From Glycine soja (taxonomy: Eukaryota; Streptophyta; Magnoliopsida; Fabales; Fabaceae), in assembly GCF_004193775.1 (NCBI RefSeq), contig NC_041003.1, forward strand, positions 47,187,611 to 47,251,610: a stretch of 64,000 nt of DNA, written 5' to 3'. This document shows, piece after piece, positions 22,801 to 34,809 of this stretch. Made by a program: the position numbers and the translations under genes. The first letter of the stretch is position 1. The number at the start of each line of letters is the position of its first letter. Below the pieces are notes generated by a model that did no database searches, was not told the origin of the DNA, and saw only the letters and a program-made list of their open reading frames with translations.

Positions 22801-23880
22801 AATAATAATATATTTAATTTATGATCTCTAATTGAGAAATTATATAGTCGTGATGGCAACTGGATTGAAGTCAATGTTCTTTGGCAACATGTTAAATCTA
22901 TTTAAAACATCTGGTGAGAAACTTCTATGGTTTAGTAAATACCTCTTCACCTTTGAAATATATTTAGAAAGGTTATGATATTAATAACTAGTTGTAGTTT
23001 GAAAAATTGGAACAATGAGTCAAGGAATTACAATTGGCTCTCTTGCTTGCAACAAGCTTAAGCGTATATAGTGGTCCTAGAGGATGTTACTTCTAACGAA
23101 AATAATGGAAACTGCAAACTAAATGGTCATGGAAGCGCAAATAAGAGTAATAGGAAGAGAACTAATTTAAAAAGTTGGTTAATATCATTTAATTTTATTA
23201 ATTACAGTTAAAAGTTAATTTTTTTTTCCTAAAGTTTATTTGAAACTTGATATCAAAAATAAATAAAATCATTAAAAATAGAATCTCAATTAATTGAAAA
23301 AAAAAATTAAAATGAAATCATTAAATATAACTAGTAAAAATAATTAAAATTTATTTATAATTAAGTTCGTTATAACTTTTTCTGCTGTTGCTTGTAATTG
23401 AGTCCAGAGAGTATGTTTTGAATGACGGACGAGTTTTGTAAATGCTTGCTCAAAGTTTACTGCAAGAGAATGCTAACTCTTAACTAGAAATATAAAAAGG
23501 CTCTTATACATAGACTAAAGGTTAGGATTGACTTGTACGTGTGGCTGTTATATATATTATTCATAGTTTATTAACTTGGTATTGTTAATTAGGGAAAATT
23601 AAATATAATAATGCAGCATTGACCTTGTTCAATTAAGCTTCGGTTTCTGCTTTCTGAATAAATAGATATGGTTGTACGGATATATTATTTATAATAACAA
23701 TAATTATATAGAGAAGTAAAAGCTTAACAACGGAGAGGATGATATAAATGATGATGATAATGTATTGTAACAATACAAGTAAAACCCACGATATATGACA
23801 AACTATTTGTACAGTACATATTTGATATTTCAGTTTTCTATAAAACTTATCACACTGCAGGCACAATATGACTTATTATT
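19810..23880. other. No gene recognised; upstream part of the GRP-C duplication unit
   Basis: 21900-22310 matches 26130-26600 (upstream of GRP-D) in the blocks TTCAAAGGTTGT, CATTGTGAT, TTTTAGAGC, GTAAATTATTTTTCAT, AGTCCAGTACGG and AAAATTGTGGCTGAGT, so the duplication unit extends about 2.5 kb upstream of each gene. A short direct repeat (CTTCACCCTAAATTG, then TAGAAAAATGTGG) occurs at about 22574 and 22749. Elsewhere the DNA is AT-rich with no recognised gene. Confidence 0.55.
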
Positions 23881-24036
23881 CAAATTTTGAAATATCTCTA
23901 GTGCTAAGAAAGGTCGGAAGAAAAGATGGGCTTCCTTGCTTATCCATGCCTCTCATGACATGAGATTTTATTGATGAAATATATAATATTACTAAATACG
24001 TAGAAATTCTACAGTCTCATTTTGTGGGTCTTATCT

Positions 24037-25424
24037 TCAGAATATAGGGCAACACCTAAGGCAACCTCTGAATGGATTCCCAAAACAACATCCTCTGAAG
24101 CAAAACCTTGGGTTGAAGAATCCACGACCAGGGAGGAATCCACCACCACCAATGCCACCACCAGGGAAGAATCCACCACCACCACCACCACCAATGCCAC
24201 CACCAGGGAAGTATCCAGCACCACCACCAATGCCACCACCAGGGAAGAAGCTACCACCGCCAAATAGTTTGGCATCACCCCCATTATTAGCCTCTTGAAC
24301 AACGTTTCCTGCAAACGCCATTAACTCTTAACACACGAAATATTTATGATAGAAAAATGAATTTTTCTCACCCATTATCTGTATCTACTTTGTGAGAGAA
24401 GATAGGGAATAAGAGGGAAAGAGAAAGAAAATGATATATTAGATTCACAATGAGCTGAGAAAGAAAAGGATATAAAGTGATCATAAAACTTAAAATAAGA
24501 AAAGGTTAAGTGATAATAAATTGGAAAAAGACACAATGCAGGAAGGGGAGTCCATTATGATAGAATGAATAAGATTAAAAGAAGAAAAAAAACTTCTATT
24601 CTAAGCATCTTTTAAGTTTAAAGGTTAGGATGACGAATGATATTAGGATATTGATTTAAATTTAATAAATAGAAAAGGCTTGCATATTTTGTTTGTTTTG
24701 TAATTATGCATATTTTTTAAATGATATTGGTAACTTTAATTTTCTTCATTTTCATCCTTTAATTTATTTTGTTGTAATCCCTATTAACGTATCTATTTCT
24801 TATTATAGTTTCTATATTCGTTGGCTTAATTTAAATTTGATGGTGTGAAAAATGCTAGAAAATAAAACAAATTATTCATATATTATAAGGATAAAAGAAA
24901 AGAAAATGGGCATATTACATAAACTAAAACAAAATTACAAAAACTAAAAATAAGATAGAAGAAACATTTCAAAATAAATATAGGGATGCAAAAAAGAGTA
25001 ATTGCAACGATTAAAAAAATGTTATTGATGCAAAAATATTTACTAACTTTATCAATAATTAATTTTTATCAAAAATATGTTTTAAAATCTTTAATGAAAT
25101 CTGTTGTTTTAAATATTCAAGGCTGAAGACAAGACCTTGATGATAAAATCCGAACTCAGTTATACTTGAACTAACGTCTTAGTAATAAAAAAATATATTT
25201 AAGTTAATAAAAAAATATAACACAAGTTTATAAAAAAAACATTAGTAATATCTTTTCAAACATTTATTAATATTCTCTTATTTTAAATTACTCATGAGAG
25301 CATGAGTATAAGGCAAATTATATTGCTCACCCTCTTGAAAATCCCTGGCTGACACCTCTGAGGAAACAAAAAGGAGCATGGCTAATGGAATAATAAGTAA
25401 TGTTATCTTCGTCTTCAAACCCAT
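24037..25424 (-). CDS. GRP-D: glycine-rich secreted protein with Cys tail (2 exons, intact)
   Basis: Exon 1 (25424-25331) encodes MGLKTKITLLIIPLAM, a hydrophobic core and SSEVSARDFQEG, the PF07172 signal peptide. Exon 2 (24308-24037) begins GNVVQEANNGGDAKLFGGG after a TTTGCAG acceptor, in phase 1. The product is 121 aa. The central part repeats FFPGGGIGGGG, and the C-terminus CFRGCC...FRGCLRCC matches the CRxGCCxRG...CSRCC signature of class II GRPs. This is the best-preserved member of the array: splice sites, signal peptide, repeats and Cys tail are all intact. Legume genomes often carry such genes in clusters, some of them nodule-expressed; tissue specificity cannot be told here. Confidence 0.75.
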
Positions 25425-25510
25425 CTTTCAGTAGTAAACTAGAACAAAATCCACTCAAATAAGATATATTTGGTAATGGAGGATGAGAAAAATTAGATGG
25501 AATGTATAGT

Positions 25511-25520
25511 CTATATATAG
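25511..25520 (-). promoter_or_regulatory. TATA box of GRP-D
   Basis: CTATATATAG followed on the plus strand by GAGGGG, 87 bp upstream of the ATG; same box and setting as GRP-A and GRP-C. Confidence 0.6.
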
Positions 25521-25619
25521 GAGGGGATGAGGGAATAGTTGGGACCTTTCTCTTAATTGGCGCCGTATAGCGTACTAACTCGGTCTTTTTTAATCGACTT
25601 CTTCTTCATCTCCTTCTAC

Positions 25620-26940
25620 ATTTTCAATCGTAAAAAATTGTAGGCTGTGAAATTGAACCACTGCAATTATTGTACCAGACCACGTGTGTGTATATATATA
25701 TATATATATATACAAGTGACTACGTGTATATGCTATGTAATGAAAAGTAGAGATGTAGATACCTACCGCTATTTTGATATCATAATATTATTTTATTTAT
25801 ACCATAAAGAATAAAAAAACTTAAAGGACAAAGTAGATTGATTTTCTTAAATTTTTTATTTTCTAATTAAAATTAGTAACATTTATATTAATCCTTTCTT
25901 CAACAAAAAAAATTATATTAGTTTTTAATACAACTTTTTATAAGATGGATTATCAAGATAAAATATCAATTATAATTAAAATAACCAGAAAAAAACTATA
26001 AATTTTGCAGTAATTTAACCTATACGTACGTCAAATACGGCAATTGATTACAGCCGCTGAATGGGTACGTAGAAGCAAATGTAGTGGAAAACAAAACAAG
26101 AAAACATAAAGTCAATTAATTTTACTCGTTACAATTTATTTTGTTCAAAGGTTGTCTTTTCACTCCATTGTGATCCCTTTTGAATTTTTTTGTTACAGTA
26201 TATAACCTTAAAATTAATTTTTAGAGCAGTAACTTTAATAATTTTTTTAGAAGGGACTTTAATAATTTCATGAATTATATATAGTAACTTTTTAACGTAA
26301 AACCATGGTTATGAACAATGAATATTATAGGTAAATTATTTTTTATATGAAAATTTCACAATCTTAATCAAGATTAATCAGTAAATAGTTTTTATTAATT
26401 TCTACAAAGTCCAGTACGGGAAATACTTATGTCGGGTCTTTCATCCACTAATTAATTTTATATTTGTACTCTCAATGGAAGTCTTACCTCCGCCATTTTA
26501 AAGATTTTTTTAAAAAAGAAAAAGAAAAAAAGAAAAAGTCAAGAACACAACTACACAAGTTTTATTTTTCGTAGAAAATTGTGGCTGAGTTGCTCTGTTT
26601 GCCAAAGTGGCGGTGCTAACCTCAAATGACATTACAATATGTGGCTGTTAATTAATTTTCATAATGGTTGCTATGCCCCATCCTCCACGGCTTTGCCAAC
26701 GCTGTATCTCTTTTAATTAAAAAAGCTATTCTTATTAAAGTTTGTTTTTTAGGAAAAATATTGGATTTTTTTTTTTAAAAAAAGGGTCTTTGAAACTAAA
26801 TTTTACATTCAGAAATAAATTACGTATAGATATGTGTTGCATCTAATTAAATATGCACAAGTAAAATAACTTTAAAACATTTATTTTACCTATTTTTATA
26901 AATACATAAAATAAAAAAATAAAAAACTAAAGACAAAAGT
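25620..26940. other. No gene; upstream part of the GRP-D unit, (TA)n at 25690-25712
   Basis: Homologous to the region upstream of GRP-C (see 21900-22310). AT-rich; no other feature recognised. Confidence 0.55.
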
Positions 26941-27330
26941 CACTACAAGAAAAACTCAATTTAGCAACCGGATTTAGCCACCATTTCTTTTTCAAGAAAA
27001 AATTATTTTAGCGATCGTATTAACGACCTATATATATGTCTCAAAAGAATTAAATTAACTAACATTTGTCGCTAATTTGTTGGCAAAAAAAATTAAAATT
27101 AACATTTATGATACTTTGCGATTAAAAAAAATGGTCTCTAATTCTATACAATATTTCAATACGGATCTAATCGGTGGCTAAAGTTTATTTATAGAGGGGA
27201 CAATAAACCAGTGAAAGTAACTATATAGTATTAATTATATAACACTTTGCAACCGCCTTTATCAGTTGCTAAAGTCTTAAAAAAATCAATGTCACAAATA
27301 TAAAATTGGAAATGTTAATATTATAAATAA
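26941..27330. mobile_element. Left end of a CACTA element (orphan)
   Basis: CACTACAAGAAAAACTCAAT at 26941 is a textbook CACTA terminus. It is followed by subterminal motifs TTAGCAACCG, TTAGCGATCG, TTGTCGCTAA, GGTGGCTAAAG, TTTGCAACCG and CAGTTGCTAAAG in both orientations. No matching TTTTCTTGTAGTG end was found downstream, so the element is truncated or its end has decayed. Confidence 0.75.
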
Positions 27331-27509
27331 TAATAACATGTTAAATAAACAATTATTGTACTATATTTTCTTATATTATACTGTATTTTTTACATTTTTA
27401 TTTAAATAGAAAAAAATCATAATTAATGACGTTATGGTGTTCACCACCGGATACAAAAATGTAGTGCGTGACTCCATTTGTTGTTGTTACTTGTCATTTC
27501 TACTTAGAG

Positions 27510-27620
27510 TTTTATGATCGCGTTGGATACCCTGTATTTTGGATTAATCCTACCGGCTAGAATGATGCTCTTTATGTTGAAATTAGGTTAAGTGTTGATG
27601 CCGGAGTAATCCCAGAACAG
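27510..27620 (+). pseudogene. Unidentified exon-like fragment near the CACTA end
   Basis: One frame reads FYDRVGYPVFWINPTG, stop, NDALYVEIRLSVDAGVIPEQ and then a GT donor (CAG|GTATTAA). The composition (37 codons, one TAG, GC-richer than its surroundings) looks like a decayed exon. I do not recognise the family. Its position inside the presumed CACTA interior suggests a captured gene piece, but that is inference. Confidence 0.3.
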
Positions 27621-28320
27621 GTATTAATATATAATTACATGTATATGTTGTAAAGCGTCGCATGATTCCACTTAGAATATTTCATCATTTATTGATTACA
27701 CAAGGTATGTACTCCTACGATTCTTATAAACATATGAAGATCGATAGTACAGACTACACATCAACGTTGAAAGATCATTGCAAGAACTGTTAAATAGAAC
27801 ATTTTTATTATTCGTTATTTTTGGTGGAAGTCATTCAATTTAATTAATAATCTAACAATTAAACCTATATTAACAAAATAATGAGCGGTTAAGCATGTAG
27901 ATCAAAAACCGACAAAAAAATCAATTAATACTAACGTTTATTTTACAAAGAAGGATGTCAATAAATAACGCAACAAAACAATAGTAAAAACAAAATGAAA
28001 ACTTCAAAAAAGGGAGAACATGTTAATATTATTTTTGCATGAATGGACTTTTAGTTTTTGGGATTAATTCACATTATTAATCTATTTTAATAAAAAAAAA
28101 CTAAGAAAAAAATAATAAGCACAAAAGATTAGTAAGAAAAACAAAATAATATTAGTGTTTCAGTTCAGAAGAAGAAAAGAATTTATCAAACTCTTTATTA
28201 AAAACAAGTGGGATCCACATATAAACCAAAACATGAAGGGAAGAAAACAAAGCTCTGGGCCGAGCCCAACGTGACAAAAGCATCAGACTAGTACACAATA
28301 TAAGCAAGAATAGGCCTTTT
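27621..28320. other. No gene recognised
   Basis: AT-rich sequence, possibly still inside the truncated CACTA element. Confidence 0.4.
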
Positions 28321-29275
28321 CTTCCTGTAGCCCTAGTTTTGCTATTTGCGCCTCCTAAAATTTTAAAATATCAAAATTATCCTTCTTTATTATAAATTGC
28401 TCTCTCTCTTTCTCCTCAAACCTACTCTCTCACTTTCTTTATCCGTCAGTCTCCCTCCTTTTGTCTTCCTTCTCCTTCTATTGAAGGTGAAGCTATTGAT
28501 AAGGATTTTTTCCTGCTTATATTTATGGATTGCCTAATCTGTAAGAAAAAAATTACTTGGTCCTGTATGTATCAGCCATTCTAGAATTATGTTAGCATAT
28601 ATCCAGATTGAGTAATATGAAATGCATGTTGTGTTTTAGATTATTCAATCTAAAATAATGCTAATATAATTTCAAAACTGTAGATCTAGAAGTGATATAA
28701 CATAATTATGGATTGAGTATTCTGAAATACAACATGAATTTTGGATTACTCAATCCAAAATTATGTCGCATCACTTTTGGATCAACTGTTCCAAAATTAT
28801 GCTAACATACTTTCAAATTGAGTAATTGTTAGCATAATTCTAGAATTTTTGATCTAAAAATGATGTAACATAATTTCATATTGAGTCATTTGAAATGCAT
28901 GCTCTGTTCTACAATACTTAATTCGAATTGAAAAAAATAAAACACCTTACCCAAAATGGAGGGGACAAATTTCAACACAATGCTCCTCTACCTTCAATGT
29001 AGTGGTCCTCCTCTACCTTCAATGACGTTGACGACAATGCAAAGGAGCAAATGGAAAAGGAAAATGGAGGGCAAGAGGAGAAGGGGAATGAGGGAAGAGA
29101 AGGATAATGGGAGAGGTGCTTCGGCAACATAGAATTAGAAAAAAGGAAAGAGGCCATGTTAGGGTTGTGGGGGTGCCTAATGAGTTTAAGAGAGACCAAT
29201 GGCATTTTTGTTCATTTTGGGTGTTTTAACTTTTCCTATTGGGTATAGAAAGAAAAACTAGGATGTGCAGGAAAC
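28321..29275. mobile_element. Non-autonomous inverted-repeat element with internal repeat array
   Basis: The ends are imperfect inverted repeats: CTTCCTGTAGCCCTAGTTTT at the left and, read inverted, TTTCCTGCACATCCTAGTTT at the right. The interior (28550-28930) is a patchwork of 25-45-bp repeats in alternating orientation built on AATTATG(T/C)TA(A/G)CATA and GGATTGAGTA/TACTCAATCC. No transposase is present. A shorter element with the same end (CTTCCTGCACCTCC) lies at 34367-34535. The long TIRs suggest a Mutator-like family, but no target duplication was resolved. Confidence 0.5.
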
Positions 29276-29279
29276 AACA

Positions 29280-32200
29280 ATCCCGCTTAAATAAACCATC
29301 AGTTCCATAAAATAGGATTTATTATTTTAATTCTTTAAAGTTTTTATTTTAGTCCTTTAAATATTTAAAATTCTTTGTCTTAGTTTGTGATAAGTAATAA
29401 CATTAATTCAGGTCATAATAATAATAATAATGTTGACAGTCCATTGAGTTGGCACATCATGAAAAAATATAATAGAACAATCACTTACAATTATTATTCA
29501 AACAACACATGATATTTACAAGCTTTTTTTGTATTTTAATTTTTAGAAATATTTATTTTTTATAAAACACAATTCAAACAGCTCCTATATCTCAGTGATT
29601 TGGTTTTGCTAAGGATTATGTCAAGCTAGGAAGTCTCCTATATATATAGACCAGACTAGACTAAAGGATAATATGTACAGGTTTGGGTTAGGGTCGAGTA
29701 GTTGTAAGTCGTGTAGCCAAGATATTATCCAGAGTTTGTTATCCATATTTTAGTTAGGGTTTAATTACGCTTTAGATTCCCTTGTGCTCTATACTTTCTG
29801 AAAAAACAAAAAAGATATGGCTATAAGAGTCAATGGGTCCGTCATCTATAGTGGAGTAATATTGTAATAATTATAAAAAAACCAAATTTAACAATTGTGA
29901 ATTATATATATTAAGAAAAAACAGTGGATATGGTATCTATAAAGACAATTGAATGCTTTTTGTGTATATATTTTTATACTTATTTTATTTTTATTAGTGA
30001 AAACATAGGCATTGGTGTATTTATATGTTCGTATTTTTATTATGTTGTTGTATTTTTTTTTGGGGTTAAAATTGATATATTTTTTTTAAAAAAAGTATTA
30101 TAAATTGACATATGTATTCTTGCATTATGCTTTCCGAATACATATTTATATATAGGATGAGGAATCAAACCTAGTTTAATATACTGGACTTCTACTGTTT
30201 TAATTTTTATGTCAGGACAGACTTTAAATCAATAAAAAATTAAATTTATTAATTATTTTTTTGGTGAAGGTTAAACTAAATAATTATGAATTTAATTTAA
30301 ACTTCCAATTCCTTATCTGTTCGCATTATTATTTTTTTGTATTAAATGTGAAATATCATATCAGTACTTCTTACTATATATTGTGCATGTTAGTTTTAAT
30401 TTATTAATTGTTTTCCTACTCTATATATATGTGATTGTGTTTTTCAATTTTTTTAGTAAAATTTAAAATTTGATATATATTTTGTAATAATTTCTTATTA
30501 TATATTGATGTATGTGTTAGTTCAAATTAATTTTTTTTGTCAATATGTACAACTTCATATTTTTTTTTATAGTTATTATATACAGGAATTTCATTTTTTT
30601 ACACGTGAAGATTTAAAAAGATATCTCTCTGTTTGTTTATTTTTTGGTAAAAAGACGGTAAAGATGAAGAATCTCATTTTTTCTTCAAGATCTAAAATTA
30701 TAACTGAATATGCTAATATAGAAAAATTGTGTGCTTAGACAAAACTTGGATACAAATTTATACTTTTAGGAGATTAATTTTTAAAAAATATAAAGAATTA
30801 ATATGAATATACCTATATTTTTAAGAGACCAATATAGTAAAAAAAATTGAAGTATTAACATGCATACTTAATTTTTAAATGAAATCGTGGGTTTATTCTT
30901 AAGCAAAAAAAAAAACTGTTATTTTGATGTTTTTTTCCCTTCTGAATATATTGTGAATTTAATAAAAATTATTCATGAATGATATTCAATATAATTTCAA
31001 GGTTAAAGGTCCTGTTTTGCATCAAGAGATTCCAAAACAAAAAAAAATGACAAAGAATCACTAATTACATGGCTTACATTCCATTTTGTACTATCTGGCA
31101 CCAAGGTAACAAAAAGGGGATATCATGAGGTTTTTGAGAGTTGAGTGTTCATAGGTGCCTTCCTTTCCATTTTATCATTTGGCAATTGGTAGACGTAATG
31201 CAAACCTCAATAGTCTCATCTGATTAATAACAGATGTGGACACAGTAACAAAAGCTTTAGATACAAATCTTATTTAGATATATGAAAGGTGATAAAGTTG
31301 AAATTCAATCTAAAGGGTCAATATCGATTTTGAGTAAAAACCAACATTAATATAGCATTTCACAATATCAATTTTCAGAATATCAATGTTAACTTAATTC
31401 TTACAATATTGATTTTTTAAAATGAATATTAACATCATGATAGCAATACTAGTTTTCAGAAAAAGATAGTGTAGTTTTACGCATTTCAATTTAAGGGTAT
31501 TCATGTTTAACATTTGGCAAGATGATTAGAAACAACTAATAGTTGAGATTGCCAATGCCACCCTCTTTTAATTTCCATTATTTTATTTTCAGAAAAAGAA
31601 TAAATTAAACTCTGGGAACAGAAACCAAAAAGAATGTAGCGGCAAGCAGTTATGCTCAATTTCGTCCAATAGATTTTAGCCATGATGCAAGATGAATTTT
31701 TGTCCCTAAGCAACAAAATACGAATAAACCAAAGCATATACTTTCCTTAATCTTTGAGCATTCAGTACCCTTAATTATTATTATAGTGAAACATAAATGA
31801 GTGAAAATAATCGGCGGGTACCCTAGTTTTGGACTACGGCATATCGTTTATGTGCTCCTAGTTCCACAAATTAAACTCGTTTCGTTCCGCGTTTCACTCT
31901 TGAATTTGCCCACGCTTTTCTCCGAAGACTAAGGGTCCTTTTTTTATATTTAGAAGACTTCCAACAAAGTTCAACTATGCGTTGGCCAACCGTTTTGAAG
32001 AAAACCACTGACTCAGAAATAGTCTTTGCCATTTGACTGTTTTGGTAATACAGTGCCTATTATAAGCTTGAATGGTTTATTTGTGCTTGACAATTTCTGA
32101 TTGATTAATACTTTTAGTATGCATATACTATTTTCTTTTAGTTATTATTATATTCATGCAACTGTATTGTTATTTACATTCAAGGAAGGAGGATCATAAT

Positions 32201-32760
32201 TCATAAACCATGGTCATAAGCACAATTAATTAAATACTTGAAGTTGACCAGTTGAACTTATTAGGAGTATTTAAAATTTGATCTAATTATTTTTTTTTTT
32301 GTTTTTTTTACAATAACAGGATATAAAAATTAAGTTTATTCTGTTACAAAGACTTATTTTATATTTTTGTAAATGATATATCAATTGTTAGTTGATTTAT
32401 CATAAATTACAGAAATCGTGTATGCTGAAGCACACAATAATCTATCCACAATTTAAATGAATAATAAAATATACATACACTTATACACATGCATATTATT
32501 CTATTGTAAGCAGTATATACCTAAAATTTAATGTTAAAGCAATATGAATCCTAGTGTTCTAGAATAAACATTTTCCTATTGGCATGCGTGCCAAATAAAA
32601 GAACCCATTATTCAACTTCATAAAGACCACATAAATTACCAACAAACCAACTTGGTTGGCAAGCATTTGAATTCAAAATCTACGACTGAAAAGCAAACAA
32701 CTGTCACAAAAAGCGAAAGAAATTAAACCATTTCTCACTCATTCAAAATAAACAACCACT
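29280..32760. other. No gene recognised
   Basis: AT-rich intergenic DNA. 31310-31470 holds several diverged copies of an ATATTGATTTT/CAATATCAATTTT motif that may be transposon remains. Nothing coding was recognised. Confidence 0.5.
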
Positions 32761-32769
32761 ACCCATTGC

Positions 32770-32778
32770 TATATATAA
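32770..32778 (+). promoter_or_regulatory. TATA box of the EF-hand gene
   Basis: TATATATAA about 113 bp upstream of the ATG at 32891, followed by a leader without upstream ATGs in good context. Confidence 0.6.
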
Positions 32779-32890
32779 ACCCTAATTAACCAACACAAGT
32801 CTCATCGATCCAAAACCAATCACATCAAATTCCACTCAGTACTACTAATTTCTCTTTCCGTTGTTGTTTGTCCCCTTAAGAGAAGAAAAC

Positions 32891-33307
32891 ATGAGTGTGG
32901 AAATTCTTGACGGTGCAACCATCGTAGGTTTCGTGGAGGACGAGGAAGTCTTCAACGTGTGCGTGAGCGACCTCTTTTCTCAACTGGACACCGACAAGGA
33001 CGGTCTTCTCTCTTACGCGGAGATGCTGAAGGAGTTGCAGAGGCTGAGGGTGTTCGAGACCCACTTCGGCGTCGACGTGAAGCGTGACCCAGATGAACTT
33101 GCACGTGTGTACGAGTCCCTGTTTGTGCAATTCGACCACGACTTGAATGGAAGGGTTGATCTCCAAGAATTTAAAGAGGAAACGAAGCAGATAATGCTTG
33201 CCATGGCGAATGGACTTGGATCTCTCCCTGTTCAAATGGCCCTTGAACATGATAGCCTCCTCATGAAAGCCGTTCAACGAGAGTACTTTCCCAAAATTGC
33301 CGCTTAA
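32891..33307 (+). CDS. EF-hand calcium-binding protein, intronless, 138 aa
   Basis: The protein has two canonical EF-hand loops: DTDKDGLLSYAE at residues 33-44 and DHDLNGRVDLQE at 82-93, each with Asp/Asn at positions 1, 3 and 5, Gly at 6 and Glu at 12, so both should bind calcium. The linker contains a helix-rich KELQRLRVFETHFGV segment, and the C-terminus ends in ALEHDSLLMKAVQREYFPK. Size, single-exon structure and motif layout match small plant EF-hand proteins like Arabidopsis At1g54530/At1g64850 (recalled, not searched). There is no signal peptide or myristoylation site (MSVEI start), so it is probably a soluble sensor. The frame is open further upstream but contains no other ATG; the TATA box and leader support the ATG at 32891. 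Codons are GC-richer than the flanks, as expected for a functional gene. Confidence 0.92.
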   Translation: MSVEILDGATIVGFVEDEEVFNVCVSDLFSQLDTDKDGLLSYAEMLKELQRLRVFETHFGVDVKRDPDELARVYESLFVQFDHDLNGRVDLQEFKEETKQIMLAMANGLGSLPVQMALEHDSLLMKAVQREYFPKIAA

Positions 33308-33309
33308 TT

Positions 33310-34360
33310 AAGAATTAATAGAAGATAATTATTACTATTCATCATTTATACGCTTTGTTACGTTTTAATTTTGTGTCATTAATTCAGTGGTTTATTGTAA
33401 GTTTGTGTTTTGATTATTAGTTTTATTTTATTGTAGTTGTTGGCCAGTTGGGTCAATGTCATCGATCAATTAGAAATGAGAAACTAAAATCCCCTGGAAT
33501 ATTATTTTTGTTGGTTCTTTCTTCTTCTTTTTTTGTCATGGAGAGGAGAGAGTTTAAGCCATGCATGCACGCGAATTAAACAGAAAAGGAACTTTGTTAT
33601 ATATCGTGTCCGTGTCTTCTATCAATTTGGGAGTCACTTCTCAAGTGAACTTGACCTATCATTTTTTCTTGTTTTTCAACCCACATCGCACTACCATCCT
33701 TGCCAATATTACATTTTGAATTAATAAAAGTACATTATAAATCATCAAATTTTAGACAGAAAATTAAATTGTAAAGAGAAAAAAAAAGTCATCTGAAGTC
33801 AAAGTTGACTTAAACATGATTTTTTAGTGCTGACATAATACTAGGGGTGGACCTAGCATAAGAAGTAAGGGAGCCAAAATATATTTTATATATTTATACT
33901 TAAAAAAATTAAATCGAATATAAAACATGAGGTTAAGTCTTTCAAAGAGAGTATAGTCAGTCCACGCGCGTTCTTCGGTTTCACCTATCTACTTTTCAGT
34001 CATTTGCTTTCCTTACGTTTAAATACTATTTTCAATTTCTAACCAAGCACAATATTTTAACGCTAAACGTAACCTAATTCCCCATCACAAGCGTAAAATG
34101 GAAGAAGGATTTCAAACTAAAAATATAGAAATTAGCTAGTTTCCATGGCATGGTGCACAAGACATCTACTTTGAGTCAACAAAATTATACAGAAAAAATA
34201 AAAATAAAAATTTCATGTATGCATGGTCGGTGTAAAGATTGCACCTTGCCTGAGGTGGATAGAGATATTCTGAACCAAGCTATAACACGGCAATTCTGAA
34301 CCAAGTCTATCATTATTGAGTATATATAGAGATAAATTGATTGATTATTATATTTTTTTG
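33310..34360. other. 3' region of the EF-hand gene and intergenic DNA
   Basis: Presumed 3' UTR to about 33480, then AT-rich sequence without recognised genes. Confidence 0.5.
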
Positions 34361-34366
34361 GGCAAT

Positions 34367-34535
34367 TGCTTCCTGCACCTCCAATCTTTCTTTCTGCATC
34401 CTAATCTGAAACATATTTCAGATTAGCCATTTCAAAATGTAAAAATTTACATTCCAGATTACATTCCGAAAAGCCTAATCCTTAATTTAAAATTATATTC
34501 CAAATTAAAATTTCTGGAAGGTTAAAATAGTGCAA
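34367..34535. mobile_element. Short inverted-repeat element related to 28321-29275
   Basis: The left end CTTCCTGCACCTCC and the right end (inverted TTTCTTGCACTATTTT) resemble the ends of the 28321 element. The interior has the same style of palindromic TCTGAAACATATTTCAGA and GGAATGTAA repeats. Confidence 0.4.
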
Positions 34536-34649
34536 GAAACACTGGCCTCATTTTGGGTGTGCCAATGTCAACAAAAAATTAAGAAATGGGAAATTGAAAC
34601 GCTTGTGTAAATGTGATGTGACTGTGAGAATGCATTAAAACTTCCTTAA

Positions 34650-34800
34650 GGTAAACCATAATTGACACAAGTGGTAAGAAATTATATCTCTTAATCAATT
34701 ATTTTAGGATTTGAATCTTGATTAGTTGTTGAATATAAAATAAATCATTGAGAGAAAAATATTCATATTTTGTGCTCATGATTTTCAACGAAAATTAATC
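34650..34800 (+). mobile_element. Possible tRNA-derived SINE remnant
   Basis: TGACACAAGTGGTAAG resembles a pol III A box in the form common in legume SINEs, and GGATTTGAATCTTG about 45 bp later resembles a B box. There is no clear end or target duplication. Low confidence. Confidence 0.25.
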
Positions 34801-34809
34801 ATCACTTTT

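Noticed and set aside
32876..33277. Antisense open frames over the EF-hand gene
   Set aside because: Shadow frames of a GC-richer coding exon; the sense frame has two perfect EF-hand loops.
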